Origin: a bacterium | Lineage (GTDB): Bacteria > Oederibacteriota > Muellerivitia > Muellerivitales > Muellerivitaceae | Direction: 5' to 3' | DNA length: 64,000 nt | Assembly (NCBI GenBank): GCA_035549195.1 | Contig: DASZRK010000012.1 | Span: 62,001 to 126,000 of the forward strand | In this document: one piece after another, positions 25,592-34,839 of the stretch | How the letters are laid out: every line of letters starts with the position of its first letter | How positions within the stretch are numbered: position 1 is the first letter of the stretch | Translations under genes and position numbers: made by a program | The notes under the pieces: model-generated | Database searches by the model: none | The model's input: the letters and a program-made list of their open reading frames with translations, nothing else | Told to the model about the DNA's origin: nothing

Positions 25592-26695
25592 ATGTCTCTC
25601 TTTTCCAAGAACATAGTCGGATTGGATATAGGTTCCTCCAGCATTAAGGCTATTCAGGTCAGGAGCCAGAATGGTCAATTTCATTTGGTCAACGGTGGGA
25701 TGATCGAAATCCCGAGAGATTCAGCTGATACGAAAGTATTTGACGGACAAAAAGGCCTATTGGCCGATTCAATTAAAAAACTATTCAAAGATACCGGAAT
25801 AAAAACGAAAAATGTTGTCACTTCTTTATCCGGTGACTCGGTGATCATCCGTTATGTAAAACTACCATTCATGACTCCGGAAGAACTTCGTGGAGCAATT
25901 TCGAAAGAGGCTGAGCAATACATTCCTTTGAATATCGATCAGGTGGTCCTTGATTTTCAGATTTTGGGTGAGACGCAGGAAGATGGGCAAAAAAAATTAG
26001 ATGTTCTCTTGGTAGCGGCAAAAGTGGATGTGGTCGATCAACACCTTTCTACCCTAAAGAGCTTGGGGCTGATACCCAGAATAATTGATATTGATGCTTT
26101 TGCCCTTCAAAACGCTTTTGAAATTAACAAAGTCGAAGATAGTGATGAAACAGTAGCGTTGATAAACCTGGGAGCTTCTCTAACTACGATCAATATTCTC
26201 GAGGGCAAAAACACTCGATTTACGCGGGATGTTCCGGTTGCGGGAAACGAATTCACTAGAGAAATTCAAAAAGAGTTTAATATAAAGTTTTCAGAAGCAG
26301 AGGAGCTGAAAAAATCCCATGGAGCAATTTCCATGGAAGAAGATGATTTTAGTTTGTCGACCGTTTCCCAAAAAGATGACAGGGTGCTTAGGATGTCGGA
26401 TGTCATGACTCCGATCTTGAATAAACTCTTGGGGGAAATTAGACGCTCGTTCGATTATTATGAAACCCAAGCTAGGAAAAAAACGGTCGAGAGAGTGATA
26501 TTACTTGGTGGAAGCGCCAGACTGAAGAATGTAAATAGGTTTTTGGCCAATAAATTGGGTATCCCTGTAGAGCTTTTTTCCCCATTCAGAAATTTGGAAC
26601 TGAACAAAAAAGACGCAAAGGCTGAAGCCCTTTCCGAAAAGGAATATCACATGGGAGTTTGTTTAGGGCTTGCTTTGCGTCAAGGGGAAAAATAA
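25592..26695 (+). CDS. pilM: Type IV pilus actin-like ATPase PilM
   Basis: The 367-residue protein begins NIVGLDIGSSSIKAIQV, the phosphate-1 loop of the actin/FtsA fold. It later has VALINLGASLTTINILEG (phosphate 2) and RVILLGGSARLKNVNRFLA (adenosine loop), which is the PilM/COG4972 pattern. PilM is cytoplasmic and docks to the N-terminal tail of PilN, linking the alignment complex to the motor. ATG 25592 is preceded by AGGAAAAAA. pilN starts two bases after the pilM stop. Confidence 0.95.
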   Translation: MSLFSKNIVGLDIGSSSIKAIQVRSQNGQFHLVNGGMIEIPRDSADTKVFDGQKGLLADSIKKLFKDTGIKTKNVVTSLSGDSVIIRYVKLPFMTPEELRGAISKEAEQYIPLNIDQVVLDFQILGETQEDGQKKLDVLLVAAKVDVVDQHLSTLKSLGLIPRIIDIDAFALQNAFEINKVEDSDETVALINLGASLTTINILEGKNTRFTRDVPVAGNEFTREIQKEFNIKFSEAEELKKSHGAISMEEDDFSLSTVSQKDDRVLRMSDVMTPILNKLLGEIRRSFDYYETQARKKTVERVILLGGSARLKNVNRFLANKLGIPVELFSPFRNLELNKKDAKAEALSEKEYHMGVCLGLALRQGEK

Positions 26696-26697
26696 AC

Positions 26698-27264
26698 GTG
26701 ATTAGAATCAATCTAGTTCCCGTTAAAGAGAAAAAAAAGCGCCAAGAATTTATTTTTATTTTGGGCGGGATAGGTGTTTTAGCATTTGTGGTTTTAACTC
26801 TGGCGTATTTTTATGTCCAAAAAGTAAGAGTTGTTAATGATTTGAACAAACAAATCGAGGAAGTTCGAAAAGAGTCGGAAAGTTATCAGGATAAAATCAA
26901 CGAAGTAAAAGATTTGGAAGGGAAAGAGGCGAGCCTAGCGGCTGCTAAAAAGACAATTGGAACGATCACGGAAACCCAAAGAAAGGTTCTTGTTGCCGTT
27001 GACCTAATTGCTTTAAATATGCCCGATGGTGTTTGGATAACAGCGATTACGCAAGGTACTGGAAATGATTCGAATAAATTCACAGTCAAAGGTAATTCCT
27101 TTACCGACCAGGGCTATCGAAATTTTTGGAAAAATTTTCAAAAATCGCAGGGATTAGTGAAAGACATATTGTTTGACGAAACCAATCCGGCTGCGGTGGT
27201 TGGAATCAATTCCAAAATGCGCCAATTCACCATTGATTTTAGAGTAATGGATTCAAATCAATGA
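26698..27264 (+). CDS. pilN: Type IV pilus alignment protein PilN
   Basis: Beginning at GTG 26698 (AAGGGGAAA upstream), the 188-residue protein opens IRINLVPVKEKKKR, the conserved PilM-binding tail INLLP-type. One transmembrane helix (about 17-38), a coiled-coil stretch and a periplasmic ferredoxin-like domain follow. With PilO and PilP it forms the inner-membrane ring that joins the PilC platform to the PilQ secretin. The stop overlaps pilO by four bases (ATGA). Confidence 0.92.
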   Translation: MIRINLVPVKEKKKRQEFIFILGGIGVLAFVVLTLAYFYVQKVRVVNDLNKQIEEVRKESESYQDKINEVKDLEGKEASLAAAKKTIGTITETQRKVLVAVDLIALNMPDGVWITAITQGTGNDSNKFTVKGNSFTDQGYRNFWKNFQKSQGLVKDILFDETNPAAVVGINSKMRQFTIDFRVMDSNQ

Positions 27265-27812
27265 AATTGACCCCCATTCAACAATACCTCATCCTTGGTG
27301 TGATCTTGGTTTGCGGATTGGTTTTTGCCTACTATCAATTTTTATTAAAACCAAAAATGGCTGAAATAGAAAAATTGCGCAGTACTTTGGAAGAGAAAAA
27401 AAAGGACTTAGAAGACGCAAAAAAGATCGTTGCGAAGTATGCTGAATTTAAAAAGCGGGCGGATACAGTTCAGCGTGAATTGGAGTGGGTGCAAAATCGG
27501 ATCCCAAAAACGATTGACAAGTCTAAATTGGTTGAAGCCATTGGGCTCATACAAAACCGTTCGGGTGTTTACTTGACTAATTTCAACATGAATACCGGTC
27601 CTAGTTCTAGGGATGTTTTTGTGGAACTTCCCGCTATCGTAAGGATTTCTACGAATTTCGATGGTCTATTGCGGTTCTTAAAAGAGATAAGTCTCAATAG
27701 CGGATTTCTCATGATTGCAAAGGACCTCTCGGTTACGCCTTTGGGTTCAACCGATGATCCAAAAATAACTATTTCCGCCCAAATGACAGTATGTGGAGTG
27801 CAAGCAAAATGA
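27261..27812 (+). CDS. pilO: Type IV pilus alignment protein PilO
   Basis: The 183-residue bitopic protein has a short cytoplasmic N-terminus (MKLTPIQQYL), one membrane helix (about 11-30), a charged coiled coil (about 33-75) and a periplasmic domain containing the FDGLLRFLKEISL motif typical of PilO. It heterodimerises with PilN. Both gene ends overlap neighbours (ATGA at pilN and at the next gene), indicating tight translational coupling. Confidence 0.92.
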   Translation: MKLTPIQQYLILGVILVCGLVFAYYQFLLKPKMAEIEKLRSTLEEKKKDLEDAKKIVAKYAEFKKRADTVQRELEWVQNRIPKTIDKSKLVEAIGLIQNRSGVYLTNFNMNTGPSSRDVFVELPAIVRISTNFDGLLRFLKEISLNSGFLMIAKDLSVTPLGSTDDPKITISAQMTVCGVQAK

Positions 27813-28216
27813 AAATGCTCAGTATTTTTCTTTTGATGTTTTTTTCCCTGATATTGGATCGATCCTTTTGTCAGCAACAGGATGTTCCAGAACCGGTCTT
27901 TGTCAATTTTTCTATAACCGTTCCTTATGTTCCGACCTACAAAGGAAGAGACCCTTTTGTGCCATTGGACAACATGGATCGGCCCACACAAATTTCAATC
28001 GCCGATTTGGAATTCCACGGAACCATAGTAATGAATGGTGAAACTTATGGACTCTTTGCCTGGAAAGGGAATCCAAGCATTCGTTATACTTTGAAATCAA
28101 GAAGGCTTTACAGTGACTCGAACGAGCTTATTGACGGTGTAATAGGTGACATAACGGATAGCAAAGTAATCTTGATCCAAGGGGACCAGAAGGTCGCTTG
28201 TTCTCGAGAAAGATAA
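27809..28216 (+). CDS. pilP: PilP-like pilus assembly protein
   Basis: The 135-residue product has an N-terminal signal sequence (MKMLSIFLLMFFSLILD) and then a proline-rich linker with VPTYKGRDPFVPLD, matching the GRDPF motif of PilP. A small beta domain (LEFHGTIVMNGETYGLFAW ... SKVILIQGDQKVA) follows. PilP links the PilN/PilO ring to PilQ. PilP is usually a lipoprotein; the Cys in DRSFCQQQ lacks a convincing lipobox, so lipidation here is uncertain. It is shorter than the 175 or so residues of Pseudomonas PilP. Position between pilO and pilQ supports the call. Confidence 0.82.
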   Translation: MKMLSIFLLMFFSLILDRSFCQQQDVPEPVFVNFSITVPYVPTYKGRDPFVPLDNMDRPTQISIADLEFHGTIVMNGETYGLFAWKGNPSIRYTLKSRRLYSDSNELIDGVIGDITDSKVILIQGDQKVACSRER

Positions 28217-28228
28217 AGGAGAATTTAA

Positions 28229-30514
28229 ATGAGATGTTTGGGTCAAAATAAAATGCTCCTGTTTGTCCTGTTCTTTTTGATGTTTAGTTTTGGTTTGGCG
28301 GCCGATCTTGACATTGATTTAAGTGGAGGAGAAAAACCGAAGGTTGTCGCCAATTCGGAAGACACAAAAAAGGAACCAATTAAGCCAAAGGGTGATCAGT
28401 CAAAGATCAAGAAAAATGATGACGAAAGTTCAATCGCCCAAATAAACCATGTGGGAAGCCCAGATGAATCATTGGAGATCATCGGAAAAGCTCTTCCTGA
28501 ACCGTCAGAAGATTCAAGCGATTCTAAGATTGTTTTCAAATTCAAGAATACAAAACTTCAAATTAAATCCCTTATCAAACTTGGTGGAGAGCGTATCTCG
28601 CAAATTCGCTCTTCAATGCACGGGACTACCGCTTGGTTGGTAGTTGATGGAAGAGGTTTAAAATCATTCAAGCTTATAAAAAATGACAATGGTTTTGCTC
28701 TTGAGTCAGGATCGTCTGAGGAGAAAGCCAATGAGACTGGGGCGAAAATCCAGGCCAACAAAGAGAGTCACGAAAAGAACATTTTTTCAAGGCTTATCGA
28801 TGCTTCCATACGGCCAACCAATAGTGGATTGAAATTAGTTTTGACGGCGGATGGGCCTTCAAAATATACGGTTCGCAAATTGACACAGCCTGAAAGGCTA
28901 ATTATCCATTTAAACGACACCAAACTTGAAATTTCTTCAAAAGTAAAGTCTTTTAAAAGTGACGCAGTCGAGGCCAAGCAAGGAGGGCTACTCTCGATCG
29001 AATTTCGGCAGATACGCCAAGGATTCTCTCCCATGACCGAAATCCTTCTTTCGATCCTTCCTGGAACAACGTATCAGGTGGACCGAGACCTCAATCAAAT
29101 AGTTGTTTCTCTTTCTGCCCCCGAGCCGGTCGTTAAGGATAATGAAAAAAAAGGAAATCTTAATCAATTGGTTTCCCTTGATGTGGAGAGTGCGGATATC
29201 AATCTTGTTGTCAAGACGCTGGTATCTGAAGCTGGGTTTGATATTAACTTTGTAGGCGGCCCTCTCAACGGAATTGTTTCTCAAAAATTTAAAAACATAC
29301 CGTTTAAAGCTGCCCTTTCGGATCTTCTTTCTCCTGGTAACTATGATTATGATCTTCAAGGGAATACGTTAAGAATTGGGCAACAGGCTGTTTTGAAGCA
29401 GGCAAAAGCGAATCTTCCACATGTTACAGAGTTAGTCACGCCAGCGGGGGGGCTTAATTCTGCTAATTTGGACCTTATGGTCCGACAAATACTTCCGACT
29501 TCAAACGCTGTCAATTCAATCATCGATCCCAGCAGAAATGTAATTGTTCTTAACGGAACAAGTGCAGACATTGATGGTTACAAAAAAGCAATTAAAGATT
29601 TGAAACTAGATAGTGATTCGGCCAGCGATAAAATTACGCGTGTCGTAAAGTTGAATTATGCGGATCCAACAAGTGTTAGTACGGTTCTTAAGCCTTATAT
29701 ATCGGCCGTTGGGTCGATTCAAATAAATGGAAATAGTTTGGTGATATGGGAAACAGCATCAAACATGGGTGTTCTTTTGGAGCTAATCAAAGAGTTGGAC
29801 GCAAAGCCGGCCCAAGTCCTGATTGAATCCAGTATTATCGAAGTCGATGATGAAAATGATCTTGGTATTGGCGTCAATTGGAAAGGGAATAAGACAACTG
29901 GAGATCCCACGTTCACCGCAGGCGTAAGCCAAGTGCCTTCGAATGGGGTGGCTGGAATCCTTACCTTTGGCACTGTGCGGAGTGGGTTGAACATCAACGC
30001 GACTATTGAAGCGATTGTCACGAAGAAAAAGGGAAAAGTAGTTTCGCGCCCAAGGGTTGCGACGCAAAGTGGTCATCCGGCCGAAATCCAGGAAACTGAG
30101 AACGTCATCATTACACAAAAGACCGACACGACTGTGCCGAATGTCGGTATTCAAACAACCACTACTTTTCAACAAGTGGGACTACCAATCGACCTTAAAG
30201 TAACACCGCTTATTACTGATGATGGAAGAATTACCACGGATATCAATGCCTCCATCACATCGCAGTCGGGGCCAGCACCACCCAGCGGCCCTCCACCCAC
30301 TAACGTCCAGACCGCAACGACGAAGTTGACAACAAAAAATGGTGAAACAATCGTGATTGGGGGGTTGGTTCGGGAGGTTTCCACGGATCAAGTCAATGGT
30401 GTTCCCCTTCTTTCGAGTATCCCGATCATTGGGGGGTTGTTCCAAGATCACGAGAAGGTGAATAGGAAGCAGGAACTTATCATCTTCATCACTCCAACTA
30501 TCTTAGAGGATTAA
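28229..30514 (+). CDS. pilQ: Type IV pilus secretin PilQ
   Basis: The 761-residue outer-membrane secretin has a signal peptide (MRCLGQNKMLLFVLFFLMFS, cleavage near GLAA). A charged linker is followed by two AMIN-like peptidoglycan-binding regions (about 95-160 and 190-295). Next come an STN domain (VSLDVESADINLVVKTL, about 315-375), short N-domains and a C-terminal secretin domain (about 530-755) ending with GVPLLSSIPIIGGLFQ and the family's LIIFITPTI. PilQ forms the gated pore through which the pilus exits. A terminator directly follows, closing the pilM-Q operon. Confidence 0.95.
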   Translation: MRCLGQNKMLLFVLFFLMFSFGLAADLDIDLSGGEKPKVVANSEDTKKEPIKPKGDQSKIKKNDDESSIAQINHVGSPDESLEIIGKALPEPSEDSSDSKIVFKFKNTKLQIKSLIKLGGERISQIRSSMHGTTAWLVVDGRGLKSFKLIKNDNGFALESGSSEEKANETGAKIQANKESHEKNIFSRLIDASIRPTNSGLKLVLTADGPSKYTVRKLTQPERLIIHLNDTKLEISSKVKSFKSDAVEAKQGGLLSIEFRQIRQGFSPMTEILLSILPGTTYQVDRDLNQIVVSLSAPEPVVKDNEKKGNLNQLVSLDVESADINLVVKTLVSEAGFDINFVGGPLNGIVSQKFKNIPFKAALSDLLSPGNYDYDLQGNTLRIGQQAVLKQAKANLPHVTELVTPAGGLNSANLDLMVRQILPTSNAVNSIIDPSRNVIVLNGTSADIDGYKKAIKDLKLDSDSASDKITRVVKLNYADPTSVSTVLKPYISAVGSIQINGNSLVIWETASNMGVLLELIKELDAKPAQVLIESSIIEVDDENDLGIGVNWKGNKTTGDPTFTAGVSQVPSNGVAGILTFGTVRSGLNINATIEAIVTKKKGKVVSRPRVATQSGHPAEIQETENVIITQKTDTTVPNVGIQTTTTFQQVGLPIDLKVTPLITDDGRITTDINASITSQSGPAPPSGPPPTNVQTATTKLTTKNGETIVIGGLVREVSTDQVNGVPLLSSIPIIGGLFQDHEKVNRKQELIIFITPTILED

Positions 30515-30526
30515 ACTTAACCTTTT

Positions 30527-30555
30527 AAAAGCGCCTGCAAAGGCGCTTTTTTTTT
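30527..30555 (+). terminator. Terminator after pilQ
   Basis: AAAAGCGCCT and AGGCGCTTTT form a 10-bp stem with loop GCAA (a stable tetraloop), followed by five more Ts. Confidence 0.92.
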
Positions 30556-30579
30556 GCCACAACGCTGAAGTTATGGAGT

Positions 30580-31749
30580 TTGAAATTGCCAATTCGTTAT
30601 TTGACAGCCGGTGAATCCCACGGAAAAGGGTTGATCGCCATCCTGGAGGGTATTCCCGCTCACCTTTCCGTTCTTCCGGAGGAGATCGATCGAGATCTAG
30701 CTCGCCGTCAAAAAGGCTATGGTCGGGGTGGTCGTATGAGTATTGAAACGGACCGGGTCGAGATTCTTTCCGGCGTTCGGAAAGGGAAGACCTTAGGTTC
30801 GCCCATCACCCTTTGGGTCGAGAATAAGGACTATGAGAACTGGGAAAGGATCATGTCCCCCGAGATCGGGGAAGGGACGATCGAGCGCGCATTGGTCCGT
30901 CCGCGACCGGGACACGCGGACCTGCCCGGCGGATTGAAATACGACCATCGGGACCTTCGCAACATCCTTGAGAGGGCAAGCGCCCGTGAAACGACAATTC
31001 GGGTCGCGGCCGGAGCGGTGGCGAAGAAATTCCTGGCTTCTTTCGGGATCCAGGTGCAAAGTTTTGTCTTGGCCCTGGGACCGGTGACCGCCAAAGCGAT
31101 GAAATTTAATGAGAAGTCCCTCAATACTTTGGCAGACCGTTCGCCGGTGAGGATGTTAGACCATTCCGCGGAGCAAAAAGCGATCCAGGCCATCGATCAA
31201 GCCAAATCCAAGGGAGACACCTTGGGCGGGATATTTGAAATTAGGATCACGGGTGTTCCGGCGGGTCTGGGTAGTCACGTTCAATGGGACCGGAAATTGG
31301 ACGGACGGTTTGCTCAAGCCATGATGAGCATCCAAGCGGTCAAAGGCGTGGAGATCGGATCCGGTTTCGAAAATTCCCTCAATTACGGTTCCAAGGTCCA
31401 TGACGAGATCGCCTATTCACGAAAGAATGGTTTTTTCCATCCGACAAATCGAGCTGGAGGCATCGAGGGGGGGATGAGCAATGGAGAAACGATTGTGATC
31501 CGGGTTGCTAAAAAACCCATTTCGACCTTGAAAACCCCCCTCCGGTCGGTGGATATCAATACAAAGAAAGTCCTCAAGGCGGCTTATGAGAGGTCTGATG
31601 TTTGTGCTTTACCGGCCGCTTCGGTCATAGGCGAATCGGTCGCTGCTTGGGTCTTGATGGACGCTTTTTTAGAAAAAATGGGTGGCGACTTCATGGCCGA
31701 GATAAAAAAGCGATATAGCCAATATTTAAATCATCTCAAAAATTACTAA
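30580..31749 (+). CDS. aroC: Chorismate synthase
   Basis: The 389-residue enzyme removes phosphate from EPSP to make chorismate, using reduced FMN. It shows YLTAGESHGKGL at the N-terminus, RPRPGHADLPGGLKY, RASARETTIRVAAGA and the C-terminal NRAGGIEGGMSNGE, all standard AroC signatures. The start is TTG at 30580 with GAAG upstream. The coding sequence is more GC-rich than the flanking pilQ and aroK. It replaces the more usual direct pilQ-aroK junction. Confidence 0.96.
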   Translation: MKLPIRYLTAGESHGKGLIAILEGIPAHLSVLPEEIDRDLARRQKGYGRGGRMSIETDRVEILSGVRKGKTLGSPITLWVENKDYENWERIMSPEIGEGTIERALVRPRPGHADLPGGLKYDHRDLRNILERASARETTIRVAAGAVAKKFLASFGIQVQSFVLALGPVTAKAMKFNEKSLNTLADRSPVRMLDHSAEQKAIQAIDQAKSKGDTLGGIFEIRITGVPAGLGSHVQWDRKLDGRFAQAMMSIQAVKGVEIGSGFENSLNYGSKVHDEIAYSRKNGFFHPTNRAGGIEGGMSNGETIVIRVAKKPISTLKTPLRSVDINTKKVLKAAYERSDVCALPAASVIGESVAAWVLMDAFLEKMGGDFMAEIKKRYSQYLNHLKNY

Positions 31750-31750
31750 T

Positions 31751-32296
31751 TTGAAAACCCGGATCCCCGATTCAAAGAATATTGTGCTGATCGGGTTCAT
31801 GGGGTCTGGAAAATCCGTTGTTGGTAAAAAAATAGCTAAAGTTTTGAATATTGGTTTTTATGATTTAGACCATTGGATCGAGCAAAAAGCTCGGTCACCG
31901 ATACATGTGATCTTCAAATCGAAAGGCGAAAAATATTTTCGAAAAATAGAGCGCCAAGGAGTGCGTGTTCTCACAAAAAAAAAATCAGTTGTTTTGGCCA
32001 CCGGCGGGGGGGCTTGGGCCGACCCTGAAAACCGTCGGCGATTAAGGCGATGGGGGAAGGTCGTTTGGCTTAGGGTGAAATTTAACACAGTTTGGAAGAG
32101 GGTCGTTAAAAAGAGAACTCAAAGACCTCTGGTCGGAATTTCAAAAAAACCAACTCCCGAATTTAAAAATCTTTTTTCAAGCCGAGAAAAACTCTATTCC
32201 ATGGCCGATATTATGATCCGAACAGATGAAAGAACCCCAGCCCAATCCTGTAAACTACTCCTGAAGAAATTGCTAATGAAGAATTCTTCTCAATAA
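31751..32296 (+). CDS. aroK: Shikimate kinase
   Basis: The 181-residue kinase phosphorylates shikimate at the 3-hydroxyl. It has the P-loop IGFMGSGKSVVGKKIA (about residues 14-29), the shikimate-binding DLDHWIE, the YFRKIERQGV segment and GGGAWADPENRR, and a lid region RTQRPLVG. TTG at 31751 begins one base after the aroC stop. The gene is AT-rich. The pilMNOPQ-aroK-aroB order recalls the proteobacterial locus. Confidence 0.93.
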   Translation: MKTRIPDSKNIVLIGFMGSGKSVVGKKIAKVLNIGFYDLDHWIEQKARSPIHVIFKSKGEKYFRKIERQGVRVLTKKKSVVLATGGGAWADPENRRRLRRWGKVVWLRVKFNTVWKRVVKKRTQRPLVGISKKPTPEFKNLFSSREKLYSMADIMIRTDERTPAQSCKLLLKKLLMKNSSQ

Positions 32297-32322
32297 ATCC
32301 AAAGATTTTTGGAGCTCGAGCC

Positions 32323-33429
32323 TTGACCTTTCGAATCGATCTTTCCCTCGGAAGAAACGGTTATCCAATATTTGTCCGGGCTGGAATGCTCAAAAATCCA
32401 GAAAAGGGGCTCGTCCGCCATTTTTTCCCCAGGAAGACGGCAATCGTCGCATCAAAGAAAATATATCGTGTCCATGGAAGGCAACTGGCCACCTGGCTCT
32501 CAAGGCAGGGGATTCCAGTTCAAAAGATATTTGTAAATGATTCGGAAACAAGGAAGAATGAGAAAACTCTTTTCGCTATCTTAAGAAAAATGGCGGAATT
32601 TGGGTTTAATCGTGATTCGGGTTTGGTCGCCTTAGGTGGTGGCGTAATCGGCGATATGACCGGCTTGGCCGCTTCTTTATATATGCGTGGGATACCCTAT
32701 ATCCAATGTCCAACGACACTGCTTGCACAGGTCGATGCCGGTATTGGTGGAAAAACCGCAATCGATTTCTGCGGGACCAAGAATCTGATTGGTGCCTTTT
32801 ATCAACCCAAAGCAGTTTTGATAGATCCGGACGCTCTTAAAACACTTCCCCAAAGACAATTCATTTCCGGCTTGGCAGAGGTTGTCAAATATGGAGTTAT
32901 TCGGGACGAGAATTTGTTCAGTTTTATGGAGGCGAATAAACAGCCGATATTGAGCCGTGATTCAAAGTTTCTTCGGTATATCATCGCTCGCTCTTGTGCG
33001 ATTAAAGCCGATGTTGTTTCGCGTGACGAAAGGGAAGGCGGACTGAGAGCTGTGTTGAATTATGGCCATACCTTAGGACACGCCCTCGAGTCCTATTTTG
33101 AATACGAATATCTGACCCACGGCGAGGCAATTTCCTACGGAATGTGGTTTGCGGGGTTGCTTTCGTCCTCATTGGGACTTTGTGGTCAAGAAATCGTTGA
33201 TCGACAAGTAAAGCTTCTGCAGTCACTGGGTCTCTTCCGTGCGCTCCCCAAGTTGGATAACAATCGGCTTCTCAAAATAATGGCATTAGACAAAAAGTCG
33301 AAAAATGGCCAAGTCCAATTTGTATTGACAAGAAAAATAGGCCTTGTTAACATTCGAAAAAATATTCCCCGGTCCACAATCCTTTCGGCCTTAACCCGGC
33401 TCCAGGCTGAAGCAAGAGAGTTAATTTAG
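32323..33429 (+). CDS. aroB: 3-Dehydroquinate synthase
   Basis: The 368-residue NAD-dependent enzyme cyclises DAHP to 3-dehydroquinate. It contains LVALGGGVIGDMTGLAASLY, CPTTLLAQVDAGIGGKTAID, KNLIGAFYQPKAVLIDP, the metal-site region GLAEVVKYG and LNYGHTLGHALES. GGAG at 32311-32314 supports TTG 32323. The next gene starts four bases after the aroB stop, suggesting one transcript with the roadblock genes. Confidence 0.96.
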   Translation: MTFRIDLSLGRNGYPIFVRAGMLKNPEKGLVRHFFPRKTAIVASKKIYRVHGRQLATWLSRQGIPVQKIFVNDSETRKNEKTLFAILRKMAEFGFNRDSGLVALGGGVIGDMTGLAASLYMRGIPYIQCPTTLLAQVDAGIGGKTAIDFCGTKNLIGAFYQPKAVLIDPDALKTLPQRQFISGLAEVVKYGVIRDENLFSFMEANKQPILSRDSKFLRYIIARSCAIKADVVSRDEREGGLRAVLNYGHTLGHALESYFEYEYLTHGEAISYGMWFAGLLSSSLGLCGQEIVDRQVKLLQSLGLFRALPKLDNNRLLKIMALDKKSKNGQVQFVLTRKIGLVNIRKNIPRSTILSALTRLQAEARELI

Positions 33430-33433
33430 GCTC

Positions 33434-34771
33434 ATGGCCAAGGATACCCTCTCCCCCGAAATCGCCGAACTGAAGAAAAAACTCGAAGAAAATCCAGACT
33501 CCCTCGTTTTTGCCCCCCTTGCAGACAACTATCGGAAATCGGGTCAACTTGATGAAGCTCTTTCTATCTGCAAAAGAGGGCTCGAAAAGCATCCCAATTA
33601 CACTAGCGCAAGAGTAGTCTTGGGCCGGGTTTTTCAAGATCAAGGAAAGACCGACGAGGCCCAAACTGAGTTCAAGAAGGTCCTTGATTCCGATCCGGAA
33701 AATATCCAGGCCCATTCATTATTGGGATCGCTTTTTATCCAAAAAGGGGAGCATCAGGCCGCCATTGAGGAATTCCAAAAGGTCTTGACGCTGAACCCGG
33801 ATGATGAACAGGTCCAAGAATCTTTGCGCCAGGCCATTGAGAAAGCGGCATCCCAGCAAAAAAATCCAAAAGCAGACAAAAAAGAAACGGCCGCGATAGA
33901 AAAAAAGACGGGTACAAAAGATTCAACCGCTTCCGTTACGATCGCCGAACTTTATCTCAAACAGGGACACTTTGACAAAGCTATTGAGGTCTACCAAGAG
34001 CTTTTGGGAAATGACCCACAAAACCTGATGCTGCGGCAGAAATTGGCGGAGGTCGTCGAAAAGCAACAGAAGGAAAATTCCAAAGAGGTCTCGGGATCCG
34101 GATTGAAGAAAAGCGAGTTCACAAAACCCCCGGACCAAAAGGAAGACGTCCTTGAGGAAACGGTCGAAACAAAACAATTCGGAAAACCTAAGAAAGAAGA
34201 CGACTCGAAGTTCACTAGCGATGAGATCCTCCAAGTTATGAGACGTGGAGGGAAAGATGATGTTGTGGTCGAAGATAAAAAAAGAGCGACTCCAAACACG
34301 AAAGCCCCGCCAAATTCCGGTGATTCTGTTATTCCTTCGGAACCTGCTCCGACCGCAAGTTCTTCGGGGTCGACAAAGGCTTCTGCGGTTTCGAAAGACA
34401 TGGAAGTTATCCCTGCCGACAAGGTGGATGGCTATAAGGGAATCCTGGCGGACCTTAGCTCCGTGGAAGGCATCATGCGAAGCTTCATCACCGATTCCAA
34501 AGGGGCTCTTTTGGTTGCGTTAGGGGAGAGCGGGAACAATGCGGATCATGGAAAACAGGCGGCGGCCATCTTTGAAAGCACTCACCGCTCGGTTTCTCAA
34601 TTGAACCAGGGGAAGATCAATCAGGTCCTGGTCACGGCTGAAACCGGTCACATTTTACTGGTTTCTTTTGCCAAATATATTCTTGTCGTGTTGGCCAACA
34701 GCAGAACAAACCTCGGGCTTTTAAGATTGGCCCTGGATTCGGCCCAGAAAAAACTCGAAAAAATCTTGTAG
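33434..34771 (+). CDS. TPR protein with C-terminal roadblock/LC7 domain
   Basis: The 445-residue soluble protein starts with tetratricopeptide repeats (about residues 1-130: LADNYRKSGQLDEALSICKRGLEKHPN, and the unit LGSLFIQKGEHQAAIEEFQK). Another TPR unit lies near 170-190, then an acidic, Lys/Pro/Ser-rich linker (about 200-325) and a C-terminal domain (about 332-445). The last contains LADLSSVEGIMRSFITDSKGALLVAL and a strand-helix pattern typical of roadblock/LC7 folds, which bind and regulate small GTPases. The context after pil and aro genes and before a second roadblock protein suggests a role in cell polarity or pilus placement; that is inference. Confidence 0.78.
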   Translation: MAKDTLSPEIAELKKKLEENPDSLVFAPLADNYRKSGQLDEALSICKRGLEKHPNYTSARVVLGRVFQDQGKTDEAQTEFKKVLDSDPENIQAHSLLGSLFIQKGEHQAAIEEFQKVLTLNPDDEQVQESLRQAIEKAASQQKNPKADKKETAAIEKKTGTKDSTASVTIAELYLKQGHFDKAIEVYQELLGNDPQNLMLRQKLAEVVEKQQKENSKEVSGSGLKKSEFTKPPDQKEDVLEETVETKQFGKPKKEDDSKFTSDEILQVMRRGGKDDVVVEDKKRATPNTKAPPNSGDSVIPSEPAPTASSSGSTKASAVSKDMEVIPADKVDGYKGILADLSSVEGIMRSFITDSKGALLVALGESGNNADHGKQAAAIFESTHRSVSQLNQGKINQVLVTAETGHILLVSFAKYILVVLANSRTNLGLLRLALDSAQKKLEKIL

Positions 34772-34839
34772 TTTTCTCAGCCTAAAAAACATAACATTGT
34801 TCCTCTTGTACATCCCCGCAGATGCTTTTTGGGAAGGCC